12,297 nucleotides of DNA, taken from Pseudomonadota bacterium. GTDB lineage: Bacteria > Pseudomonadota > Gammaproteobacteria > UBA5335. The stretch is taken from contig JAJXTQ010000025.1 of assembly GCA_021783685.1 (NCBI GenBank), positions 1 through 12,297 of the forward strand, given 5' to 3'. The translations under genes and the position numbers were made by a program. The notes under the pieces were generated by a model, which was given only the letters and a program-made list of their open reading frames with translations, was not told where the DNA came from and searched no databases. Shown piece after piece: positions 6,148 to 12,297 of this stretch (position 1 is its first letter; every line of letters begins with the position of its first letter).

Positions 6148-7190
6148 GCGCCGGCGAGGACGACGGTGGGCCGCGCTGCCTCGGCGGCCTCGATGTGGCC
6201 GATCACGGCGCCCGGCGCGCCCTGCGCCGCGAGCAGGGCGAGCGCCGGCTCGGCGGCCTCGGCCGGCAGGCAGACGGCCATGCCGATGCCGCAGTTGAAG
6301 GTGCGCCACATCTCGGCCTCGGGCACCGCGCCCGCGGCCTGCAGCCAGTCGAAGACGGCCGGGCGACGCCAGCGGCCGGGGTCGATCACGGCACGCGTCC
6401 CGGCCGGCAGCACGCGCGGCAGGTTTTCGACCAGGCCACCGCCGGTGATGTGGGCCAGCGCATGCACGGGCTGCGCCGCCAGCAGCGCGAGCACCGGTTT
6501 GACGTACAGCCGCGTGGGCATGAGCAGGGCCGCGCCCAGGGTGGTGTCCCCGATCGGCGTGTCGAGCGGGGCCTGACCCTGGGCGAGGATGCGACGAATC
6601 AGCGAATACCCGTTGGAATGCGGGCCGGAGGAGAACAGCCCCAGAATGGCGTCCCCCGGCGCCACGGCGCGGCCGTCCAGGATGCGCGCGCGTTCGACGA
6701 CACCGACCGCGAATCCGGCCAGATCGAAATCGGCCTCGGCGTAGAGCCCCGGCATCTCGGCGGTCTCGCCACCGACCAGGGCGCAGCCCGACGCGGCGCA
6801 GCCGGCGGCGATGCCTTCGATGACCGTTGCCGCACGGTCCACGTCCAGGCGCCCGGTCGCGTAGTAGTCCAGGAACAGCAGCGGCTCGGCGCCCTGCACG
6901 ATCAGATCGTTGACGCACATGGCGACCAGATCGATGCCGATGGTGTCGAGCCGGTCCATGTCCAGGGCCAGCTTGAGCTTGGTGCCCACGCCGTCGGTGG
7001 TCGACACCAGCACCGGCTCGCGGTAGCGGTCGACCGGCAGCGCGAACAGCGCGCCGAAGCCGCCCAGGCCGCCCAGCACTTCGGGCCGCGTGGTGCGTGC
7101 GGCGGCGGGCTTGATGCGGTCCACCAGGCGATTGCCGGCATCGATGTCGACGCCGGCGTCGCGGTAGGTCAGGGGCGTGTTGCCGCTCAT
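6144..7190 (-). CDS. purM: Phosphoribosylformylglycinamidine cyclo-ligase (AIR synthetase)
   Basis: ATP-dependent ring closure of FGAM to AIR, the fifth step of IMP synthesis; cytoplasmic dimer. Seen (348 residues, standard for the family): [14 protein letters not shown] at the N-terminus, [15 protein letters not shown] at about 60-73, [23 protein letters not shown] at 91-113, and [11 protein letters not shown] at 140-150. The second half has [19 protein letters not shown] and [17 protein letters not shown], both diagnostic of the PurM/AIRS fold. The ATG is preceded by AAGGAA at 4 nt. It heads the minus-strand purM-purN-DUF3108 unit and diverges from the DUF2066-like gene across 86 bp. That gap must hold both promoters. 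I could not see a convincing PurR-type operator there. Confidence 0.98.
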   Translation of the reverse strand: MSGNTPLTYRDAGVDIDAGNRLVDRIKPAAARTTRPEVLGGLGGFGALFALPVDRYREPVLVSTTDGVGTKLKLALDMDRLDTIGIDLVAMCVNDLIVQGAEPLLFLDYYATGRLDVDRAATVIEGIAAGCAASGCALVGGETAEMPGLYAEADFDLAGFAVGVVERARILDGRAVAPGDAILGLFSSGPHSNGYSLIRRILAQGQAPLDTPIGDTTLGAALLMPTRLYVKPVLALLAAQPVHALAHITGGGLVENLPRVLPAGTRAVIDPGRWRRPAVFDWLQAAGAVPEAEMWRTFNCGIGMAVCLPAEAAEPALALLAAQGAPGAVIGHIEAAEAARPTVVLAGA

Positions 7191-7276
7191 GGGGTTCCTT
7201 GGAGCCGGAAGGTGGGAGTCGGGCGATGGTGTATCTTACCCCAGCGGCATCGGGGAGCTGAAAAAGGGAGAGGCGA

Positions 7277-7627
7277 GTGAGCATGAAACCGGGGCTTGCC
7301 GCGCGTGCATTCGGGTGCCTGCTGGCACTGTCCGCGGGCGCCCTGCACGCCGACGGCGCGGCGCGCACCGTGCGGATCGCGGTGCACGATGTCATCGCCT
7401 ACGAGGACTATGCCGCCATCGCGGCCGAGCTGCGCGCGCAGGGCAGTCTGGGCCAGTTGTTCCTCGAGGAAGCCGACCGGACGACCTTCCTCTGGCAGGC
7501 GACGACCACGCTGCCCCCCGAGTCGCTGATCGGCCTGCTGGAAGCGGGTGGCCGCCTGCACCGCGCCGCCGGCCCCGCGGCCGTGACCGAGACGCGGCTC
7601 GAACTCGACTGGCGGGGCACGCCATGA
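7277..7627 (+). CDS. Short DUF2066-like exported protein
   Basis: A 116-residue protein with a signal peptide (MSMKPGLAARAFGCLLALS, cleavage likely after Ala25, LHA/DG) and a mature domain of about 90 residues: VRIAVHDVIAYEDYAAIAAEL, then LFLEEADRTTFLWQATT, LIGLLEAGGRLHRAAG and TRLELDW. Its position, divergent from purM and overlapping hda, is where Pseudomonas carries a much longer DUF2066 protein. The mature part resembles only the C-terminal subdomain of that family as I remember it. Inference: a reduced DUF2066 relative, or a different small protein at the same locus. The gene ends in an ATGA overlap with hda. Start: GTG 7277 has GGGAG at 6 nt; ATG 7283, two codons later, is an equal alternative. 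Function unknown. Confidence 0.7.
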   Translation: MSMKPGLAARAFGCLLALSAGALHADGAARTVRIAVHDVIAYEDYAAIAAELRAQGSLGQLFLEEADRTTFLWQATTTLPPESLIGLLEAGGRLHRAAGPAAVTETRLELDWRGTP

Positions 7628-8373
7628 GCGGTGCGGGCAGCCGGGCGGGCGAGCAGTTGCCACTGCCGGTGCAACTGACCGATGAAGACGCCTTCGAGAA
7701 CTTCCACCTGCCGGTCGAGTCCGACAACGGCGTCGCGCTGGCGGCGGCGCAGGCGCTGGCCCGGCCCGGCGCCCGGGGAACGCTGTTTCTGGCCGGCCCC
7801 ACGGGCAGCGGCAAGAGCCATCTGCTCAAGGCGCTGTGCCGGGAAAGCCGGGCGCATCGGCCGATCCGCTATCTGTGCCTCGCCGACGCGGCGCGCTGGG
7901 CGCCCGCGTTGCTGGACGGCTGGGCGCCGCCCGGCGCCGTGGTGGCCGTGGATGCCATCGACCACATCGCCGGGCAGCGGGATTGGGAGCGGGCCCTCCT
8001 CGCGCTGTTTCACGAGCTTCAGGACAGCGGCGGGGTGTTCGCCGCCGCGGCGGATGCGGCGCCGAGCGGCTGCGCGTGGGCGCTGGCCGATCTGGGTTCC
8101 CGTCTGGGCTGGGGCGGCGTCTATGGGCTCACGCCGCTCGATGACGAGGGCAAGCTGCGGGCACTGCAGGCGCGCGCGGCGCGTCGGGGACTGATCCTGG
8201 CCGAGCCGGTGGCGCGCTATCTCATGGCACGGGAGGCGCGACATCCCGCGCACCTGTTCGCCGTGCTGGATACACTCGACCGGGAGGCGCTGGCGGCCCA
8301 GCGACGCCTGACCATTCCCTTGCTGCGCGCCCTGCTGGGCGAGGCGGACCGGACCCACCCAAACCCGAACTGA
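7624..8373 (+). CDS. hda: Hda-type DnaA regulatory inactivator (DnaA-like AAA+ protein)
   Basis: AAA+ protein that, with the DNA-loaded beta clamp, stimulates hydrolysis of DnaA-ATP and so limits re-initiation of replication. Seen (249 residues): the N-terminal clamp-binding motif QLPLPV at 11-16, Walker A GPTGSGKS at 58-65, and the Walker B strand VVAVDAID with Asp110. SRLGWGGVYGLTPL contains Arg160, matching the Arg finger (Arg153) of E. coli Hda. The C-terminal lid reads LDREALAAQRRLTIPLLRALL. The domain IV DNA-binding region of true DnaA is absent, as expected. Unlike E. coli Hda, which has Arg in place of the Walker A Lys, this copy keeps Lys64. ATG overlaps the upstream stop as ATGA, so it is coupled to the DUF2066-like gene; the antiporter gene begins 9 bp later. 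Confidence 0.93.
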   Translation: MSGAGSRAGEQLPLPVQLTDEDAFENFHLPVESDNGVALAAAQALARPGARGTLFLAGPTGSGKSHLLKALCRESRAHRPIRYLCLADAARWAPALLDGWAPPGAVVAVDAIDHIAGQRDWERALLALFHELQDSGGVFAAAADAAPSGCAWALADLGSRLGWGGVYGLTPLDDEGKLRALQARAARRGLILAEPVARYLMAREARHPAHLFAVLDTLDREALAAQRRLTIPLLRALLGEADRTHPNPN

Positions 8374-8382
8374 GGACTGCCG

Positions 8383-10107
8383 ATGCCGCATGACGTGAAT
8401 CTGATCGCCACGATCGCGGCCGGCTTCGGACTGGCCATGGTGTTCGGGCTGCTCGCGGCGCGGCTGCGCATGCCGCCGCTGGTGGGCTATCTCCTGGCCG
8501 GCGTGCTGATCGGGCCGGCAACGCCCGGTTTCGTCGCCGACATGGGGCTTGCCAGCCAGCTCGCCGAGATCGGCGTCATGTTGCTGATGTTCGGCGTCGG
8601 GCTGCATTTCTCGCTCGACGACCTGATGGCGGTGCGACGCGTCGCCGTGCCCGGCGCCATCGTGCAGATTGCGGCTGCCACCGCCCTGGGTGCCGGCGTG
8701 GCCCTGTGGTGGGGATGGAGTCCGGGCGCAGCGCTGGTGTTCGGCCTGTCGCTCTCCGTCGCCAGCACGGTCGTGTTGCTGCGGGCGCTGGAAGCCCAGG
8801 GCCTGCTGCGCTCCATCCATGGCCAGATCGCCGTGGGCTGGCTCATCGTCGAGGATCTGGTGATGGTCCTGGTGCTGGTTCTGCTGCCGGCAGTGGCGGA
8901 AGTGCTGTCCGCCGGTCAGGGCCCGGCCGAGGCCAGCGGCGGCGACATCGGAACGGCGATCGGCATCACGCTCGCCAAGGTCGCTGCCTTCATCGTGTTG
9001 ATGCTGGTCGTCGGCCGCCGCGTCCTGCCCAAGATCCTCTGGTGGGTGACGCGCACCGGCTCGCGCGAGCTGTTCACGCTCGGGGTGGTCGCCATCGCCG
9101 TGGGCGTCGCATTCGGCGCGGCCAAGCTGTTCGACGTGTCTTTCGCGCTGGGCGCCTTCTTCGCCGGCATGATGATGCGCGAATCGGAATTCAGCCACCG
9201 GGCGGCGGAGGAATCGCTGCCGCTGCGCGACGCCTTCGCGGTGTTGTTCTTCGTGTCGGTCGGGATGCTGTTCGATCCCGCCGTGGTGTGGCGCGAGCCG
9301 GGCAAGGTCGCGGCGGTGGTGGCCATCATCATGATCGGCAAGTCGGTGGCTGCGGTCGGGCTGGTGCTGCTGTTGCGCTATCCCCTGAATACCGCGCTGA
9401 TCGTCGCGGCCAGCCTGGCGCAGATCGGCGAGTTCTCCTTCATCCTGGCCGGCTTGGGCGTGAGTCTGGGGCTGCTCCCCGCCCAGGGCCAGAGCCTGAT
9501 CCTGGCTGGCGCGTTGCTGTCCATCGCCGGAAACGCCTCGATGTTTTCGCTGATCGGGCTGTTCGGTCAGCGGATCAGGCGGTTTTTCCGGGCCGAAAAC
9601 CTGCCCGGCGAGTCCGATCCGCTGGCACGGCTACCGGAGGGGTTTGATCCCGCGACGCTGAACGACCATGCCGTCATCGTCGGCGGTGGACGGGTCGGTC
9701 GGCAGATTGCCGAGGCATTGACCGGGGCGGGCGTGCCGCATGTGACGGTCGAGCACAACCGCGAACTGGTCGAGCGCCTGCGGCGGGAGGAGCGGGTCGC
9801 CGTGAACGGCAATGCCACGCAGAGCGACGTTCTCGCCGAGGCGCGGATCGGCGCCGCCCGGGTGCTGGTGATCGCCATCCCCGAAACCCTCCACGTGCGC
9901 CAGATGGTGCGTCAGGCGCGGCGGTTCAACCCCGCCATCGCCGTGGTCCTGCGCACGCACAACGCCGAGGAGGCCGAGCTGCTGCGGGCCGAGGACTGCG
10001 GCGAGGTCTTCTTCGCCGAGCGCGAACTGGCACGCGGCATGACCGACCACGTCCTGACACGATTCCTGTCCGGCGTGTCCGCCGCCGTCCCGGCCGGAGC
10101 GATCTGA
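8383..10107 (+). CDS. ybaL: YbaL-type CPA2 cation:proton antiporter with RCK (TrkA-N) domain
   Basis: Inner-membrane transporter of the monovalent cation:proton antiporter-2 (KefB/KefC/YbaL) family. Seen (574 residues): an N-terminal Na+/H+ exchanger domain to about residue 395 with some 12 hydrophobic segments. Characteristic stretches include PPLVGYLLAGVLIGP, MLLMFGVGLHFSLDDLM, STVVLLRALE, GWLIVEDLVMVLVLVLLPA, SFALGAFFAGMMM and SLAQIGEFSFILAGLG. The cytoplasmic TrkA-N nucleotide-binding domain follows, with HAVIVGGGRVGRQIA (GGGRVG at 434-439). Similarity to E. coli YbaL through the membrane part is strong from memory, including VEDLVM with the family's buried acidic residues. GAGGA precedes the ATG by 6 nt. 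It lies 9 bp after hda, probably in the same transcript, though no functional link is known. K+/H+ exchange is the likely activity, but the ion is not proven by sequence. Confidence 0.92.
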   Translation: MPHDVNLIATIAAGFGLAMVFGLLAARLRMPPLVGYLLAGVLIGPATPGFVADMGLASQLAEIGVMLLMFGVGLHFSLDDLMAVRRVAVPGAIVQIAAATALGAGVALWWGWSPGAALVFGLSLSVASTVVLLRALEAQGLLRSIHGQIAVGWLIVEDLVMVLVLVLLPAVAEVLSAGQGPAEASGGDIGTAIGITLAKVAAFIVLMLVVGRRVLPKILWWVTRTGSRELFTLGVVAIAVGVAFGAAKLFDVSFALGAFFAGMMMRESEFSHRAAEESLPLRDAFAVLFFVSVGMLFDPAVVWREPGKVAAVVAIIMIGKSVAAVGLVLLLRYPLNTALIVAASLAQIGEFSFILAGLGVSLGLLPAQGQSLILAGALLSIAGNASMFSLIGLFGQRIRRFFRAENLPGESDPLARLPEGFDPATLNDHAVIVGGGRVGRQIAEALTGAGVPHVTVEHNRELVERLRREERVAVNGNATQSDVLAEARIGAARVLVIAIPETLHVRQMVRQARRFNPAIAVVLRTHNAEEAELLRAEDCGEVFFAERELARGMTDHVLTRFLSGVSAAVPAGAI

Positions 10108-10123
10108 GGGACCTCATCGCCCG

Positions 10124-10152
10124 GGCGCCGCTGCCGGATTGCATGCGGCGCC
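10124..10152. terminator. GC-rich hairpin after the antiporter gene
   Basis: Perfect 8-bp arms GGCGCCGC (10124-10131) and GCGGCGCC (10145-10152) enclose a 13-nt loop, 17 bp after the antiporter stop. No T-run follows, so it is at best a weak intrinsic terminator, or a transcript-stabilising structure between this gene and the ketopantoate-reductase-family gene. Confidence 0.35.
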
Positions 10153-10236
10153 ACTGACGGCGTCGGACACCGGCCCGCGCCGCGCGTCCGGTCGCTTCGT
10201 TTCGCTGACGTTGCAGGCGCAGGGAGGCGCCGAAAC

Positions 10237-11247
10237 ATGATCGAAGTCGAGACCCTGATCGTGGGCGCGGGCGCCGTGGGCGGCGTGCTGGCCACCCTGC
10301 TGCACGCCAGCGGGCATGCGACCGGCCTGCTGGTGCGGCAGACCGGCGACGCGGGAGCGCCCATGCCCGTGACGCTGCGCGTGGGATTCGCCTCGCGCCG
10401 CGCCCCGGTGATCGCCACCGGGGTGCCGATGGGCGCGCGGCTGACGGACTTTGCGCCGCGCCGGGTGCTCGTCGCCGTGAAGTATCCCGCGCTCGACACC
10501 GTGGCGGCCACGCTGCGCGCACTGCCGCCGGCGGTGCCGGTGGTCAGTTGCCTGAACGGCGTGCGTTCCACCGACCTCCTGCGCGGCGCGCTGCCGGGCC
10601 GCAGCGTGTCCCATCTGACGGTGCTGTTCAACAGCAAGGTCGAAGCGCCGCTCGGCTACCGGCTCACCACGCGTCCCATGCTCACCCTGGAACAGCGTGA
10701 CGCGCCCTGGCGCGCCAGCCTGCGCCGCGCCGGGTTCAGGGTGACCCAGGGCGACGCCTCGGCGGCCTGGGGCAAGCTCCTGTTCAACCTGAACAACGCC
10801 ATCTGCACGCTGACCGACTCGGGCTTTCTCGACCTGATGGGCGATCGCCACCTGCGCCGCGCCTTTCTGCACACGCTGGACGAGGCGGCGGCGACGCTCG
10901 CGGCGGCCGGCATCCCGTTCCGCATGCCCTTGCCGGTGCCCTATCGCGCGTACCGGATGATGGGCCTCTATCTGGGGCCGCTACCGGCGTATGCGGCCCG
11001 TCTGGGCAACAGCCTGAGCGCGACGGCGCAGCCGTCGATGGCCGCCGACATCGCCGCCGGCCGGCCCACCGAGGTCGAGCAGATCAATGGCGAGATCGGC
11101 GCGCTGGGCCGCGCCATCGGGCGGCCGACGCCCGTCAACGACGCCCTGGTGCGGCTCGTCCACGCGCTGGAGGAACAGGATCCGCCGCGCTTTCTGTCGC
11201 CCGCCGCCCTGCTGGCCGCGCTTGAAACCGACCGCCGGCCGGGATGA
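10237..11247 (+). CDS. Ketopantoate reductase (ApbA/PanE) family oxidoreductase
   Basis: NADPH-dependent reductase of the PanE fold; characterised members reduce 2-dehydropantoate to pantoate for coenzyme A synthesis. Seen (336 residues): N-terminal Rossmann VETLIVGAGAVGGVLA with the GxGxxG loop. VSCLNGV carries the conserved Asn, and Lys180 in AAWGKLLFNLNNAI corresponds to the catalytic Lys176 of E. coli PanE. QPSMAADIAAGRPTEVEQINGEI contains Glu279, matching Glu256. The protein is about 30 residues longer than E. coli PanE. The cofactor and active-site residues are intact, so it should be an active reductase. The family contains paralogs outside pantothenate synthesis and no pan gene is nearby, so no gene symbol is given. 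ATG is preceded by CAGGGAGG at 9 nt. It converges on the isomerase gene downstream. Confidence 0.87.
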   Translation: MIEVETLIVGAGAVGGVLATLLHASGHATGLLVRQTGDAGAPMPVTLRVGFASRRAPVIATGVPMGARLTDFAPRRVLVAVKYPALDTVAATLRALPPAVPVVSCLNGVRSTDLLRGALPGRSVSHLTVLFNSKVEAPLGYRLTTRPMLTLEQRDAPWRASLRRAGFRVTQGDASAAWGKLLFNLNNAICTLTDSGFLDLMGDRHLRRAFLHTLDEAAATLAAAGIPFRMPLPVPYRAYRMMGLYLGPLPAYAARLGNSLSATAQPSMAADIAAGRPTEVEQINGEIGALGRAIGRPTPVNDALVRLVHALEEQDPPRFLSPAALLAALETDRRPG

Positions 11248-11283
11248 GCCGAGCGTGTCGGCGCCGCTGCGCATCCGTGGCGA

Positions 11284-11333
11284 CGAAGGGAAGCGAAGGG
11301 AAGCGAAGGGAAGCGAAGGGAAGCGAAGGGAAG
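11284..11333. repeat. Five tandem copies of a 10-bp unit, CGAAGGGAAG
   Basis: Five exact, uninterrupted copies of CGAAGGGAAG start 37 bp after the stop of the ketopantoate-reductase-family gene. The strand is purine-only except for one C per unit. A diverged partial copy (GGGAAGCGCGG) recurs at 11366-11376. The period of 10 nt is not a multiple of three. It is probably a slippage-prone minisatellite in a convergent intergenic region. No coding or CRISPR function is supported. Confidence 0.9.
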
Positions 11334-11391
11334 CGCGGATGAGGAGTGCGGATCGGCGCGCGAGAGGGAAGCGCGGGGTTGCAGGGGGATC

Positions 11392-11425
11392 GCCGGTCCG
11401 GCCAGCCCCCGCATCGGGGACCGGC
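11392..11425. terminator. GC-rich stem-loop between convergent genes
   Basis: Arms GCCGGTCC (11392-11399) and GGACCGGC (11418-11425) pair perfectly over 8 bp. A competing inner hairpin, CCCCG-CAT-CGGGG, spans 11407-11419, so two mutually exclusive folds are possible. It begins 17 nt past the stop of the minus-strand isomerase gene. There is no T-tract on either side, so intrinsic termination is plausible but weakly supported. Confidence 0.4.
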
Positions 11426-11441
11426 CGGAGCGCGGGCAGGG

Positions 11442-12297
11442 TCAGGTCTTGGCTTCGGTCTTGGCCGCAGGCTCCGGCACCTTGCCGCCCTCGTTGATGA
11501 GCTTCTCGTCGACCTTGATCTTGGCCTTCTTGCGCAACTCGGCGAGATAGGCCTCGACCTGCTTGTTGTTGGCGTGGTTGGTCACCGCGTCGCGGGCTTC
11601 CTCCAGCTTGGGCACCGGCGCGTCGCGGGTCTCCTCGAGCTTCACCACATGCCAGCCGAAATCGGTCTGGACCGGGACGTTCGCGGTCTCGCCCGGCTTG
11701 AGCGCGGTCACCGCGGCGGAAAACGGCGCCACCATCTGCTCGGGGGTGAACCAGCCCAGATCGCCGCCTTCGTTCTTGGAGGGATCGAGCGAGTATTCCG
11801 CGGCCAGCTTGCCGAAATCGCCGCCAGTGCCGAGCTTCTCCAGGATGGTCTTGGCCGTGGCTTCATCCTTCACCAGGATGTGGCGGGCGTGGTACTCGGT
11901 CTTGGGCAGGGTCGCGATCCAGTCCTCGTAGGCGCTCTGGATGGCCGTGTCGTCCAGCGTATGCGCCTTGGTATAGGCCTGCACGGCGGCCCCGGCCAGC
12001 GTGGTGTAGTACTGCGCCAGCAGGGACGACATCATCTCCGGGTCCTGCATCAGCTTCTGGCGCGCCGCGTCCTGCGACAGCAGTTCCAGATCGGTGAGCT
12101 GCTTGGCGAGCTTGCGCCGCGCCTCGCGGTTCTCGGCCGTCGCCGGGCTGAGGCCCTGGGCGGCGGCGAACGACTCGAAGATGGGCTCGCTGATCTCGAC
12201 GCCGGAGACGGTGACGACCGCCTTGCCGGGCACGGCATGCTGAAAGCCCGGACCCTGGGACGACGGCTTTTCGCAGGCGGCGAGCGCCAGCGCGAGG
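11442..12297 (-). CDS. Parvulin-type peptidyl-prolyl cis-trans isomerase, lipoprotein (5' end outside window)
   Basis: Envelope foldase with a PpiC/rotamase domain. Seen: the frame stays open to the window end, where the visible N-terminal part reads LALALAACEKPSS. This is the end of a signal peptide with an LAAC lipobox, the modified Cys being codon 12275-12273, so the GTG at 12233 is internal and only a few signal-peptide residues are missing. An N-terminal helical chaperone region (QGLSPATAENREARRKLAK onward) is followed by the parvulin core: YHARHILVKDEATAKTI, FGKLAAEYSLDPSKNEGGDL, GWFTPEQMVAPF and FGWHVVKLEETR. The end is Lys/Glu/Ala-rich. Known: PpiC-type lipoproteins such as PrsA aid folding of exported proteins. 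Which side of the envelope it faces is not clear; Glu after the Cys argues against the Asp+2 inner-membrane retention signal. It converges on the ketopantoate-reductase-family gene. Confidence 0.92.
   Translation of the reverse strand, partial: LALALAACEKPSSQGPGFQHAVPGKAVVTVSGVEISEPIFESFAAAQGLSPATAENREARRKLAKQLTDLELLSQDAARQKLMQDPEMMSSLLAQYYTTLAGAAVQAYTKAHTLDDTAIQSAYEDWIATLPKTEYHARHILVKDEATAKTILEKLGTGGDFGKLAAEYSLDPSKNEGGDLGWFTPEQMVAPFSAAVTALKPGETANVPVQTDFGWHVVKLEETRDAPVPKLEEARDAVTNHANNKQVEAYLAELRKKAKIKVDEKLINEGGKVPEPAAKTEAKT

Noticed and set aside
5518..7280. Long plus-strand open frames opposite purN and purM
   Set aside because: Compositional shadows of the purine genes: Arg/Gly/Ala-rich, with no recognisable motif.
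7408..9198. 596-codon open frame on the minus strand, opposite hda and the antiporter gene
   Set aside because: It is low-complexity, rich in His, Gln, Arg and Gly, has no domain, and runs exactly antisense to two well-supported genes; long antisense frames are expected at this GC content.
11284..11333. Possible CRISPR array
   Set aside because: Units are 10 bp and directly adjacent with no spacers.
12231..12233. GTG as the real start of the isomerase
   Set aside because: The frame continues upstream through a lipobox (LALALAAC), so the start lies beyond the window end.

Overview
The window is about 12.3 kb of GC-rich bacterial chromosome, most likely from a gammaproteobacterium. The evidence is gene order as well as protein similarity. 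The layout [DUF3108 - purN - purM] divergent from [DUF2066-like - hda], and an apbC/mrp gene upstream of a 188-residue Pseudomonas-type dcd, both match arrangements known from Pseudomonas and relatives. No rRNA, tRNA, CRISPR array or intact transposase is visible. The genus cannot be fixed from sequence alone; an environmental or chemolithotrophic lineage is plausible because of the cytochrome cassette.

Layout. (1) 2-814: 3' part of apbC/mrp, converging on a 52-residue YqaE/Pmp3-type membrane peptide at 825-983. (2) 984-1506: mostly non-coding sequence with palindromes, an inverted repeat and a possible 34-residue leader peptide. (3) 1507-4005: a three-gene electron-transfer cassette made of an inner-membrane cytochrome b561, an outer-membrane cytochrome-porin of the Cyc2-like type, and a periplasmic class I cytochrome c. 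(4) 4076-4642: dcd. (5) 4639-4745: an intergenic element with imperfect terminal inverted repeats. (6) 7190 down to 4742, minus strand: purM, purN and a DUF3108 protein joined by ATGA overlaps. (7) 7277-10107, plus strand: a short DUF2066-like secreted protein, hda, and a ybaL-type cation:proton antiporter. (8) 10237-11247: a ketopantoate-reductase-family enzyme. (9) 11284-11333: five tandem copies of a 10-bp unit, then a GC-rich hairpin. (10) 11442-12297, minus strand: 3' part of a parvulin-type peptidyl-prolyl isomerase lipoprotein that continues past the window end.

How the genes work together. The housekeeping genes cover Fe-S cluster delivery (ApbC), dUTP supply for dTMP (Dcd), two steps of purine synthesis (PurM, PurN), control of replication initiation (Hda) and envelope folding. 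The accessory part is the cytochrome cassette between apbC and dcd, which are adjacent in Pseudomonas. The three products together would place heme in the inner membrane, the periplasm and the outer membrane, which is the minimum for moving electrons across a Gram-negative envelope. This resembles Cyc2-based Fe(II) oxidation, but neither the substrate nor the direction can be read from sequence.
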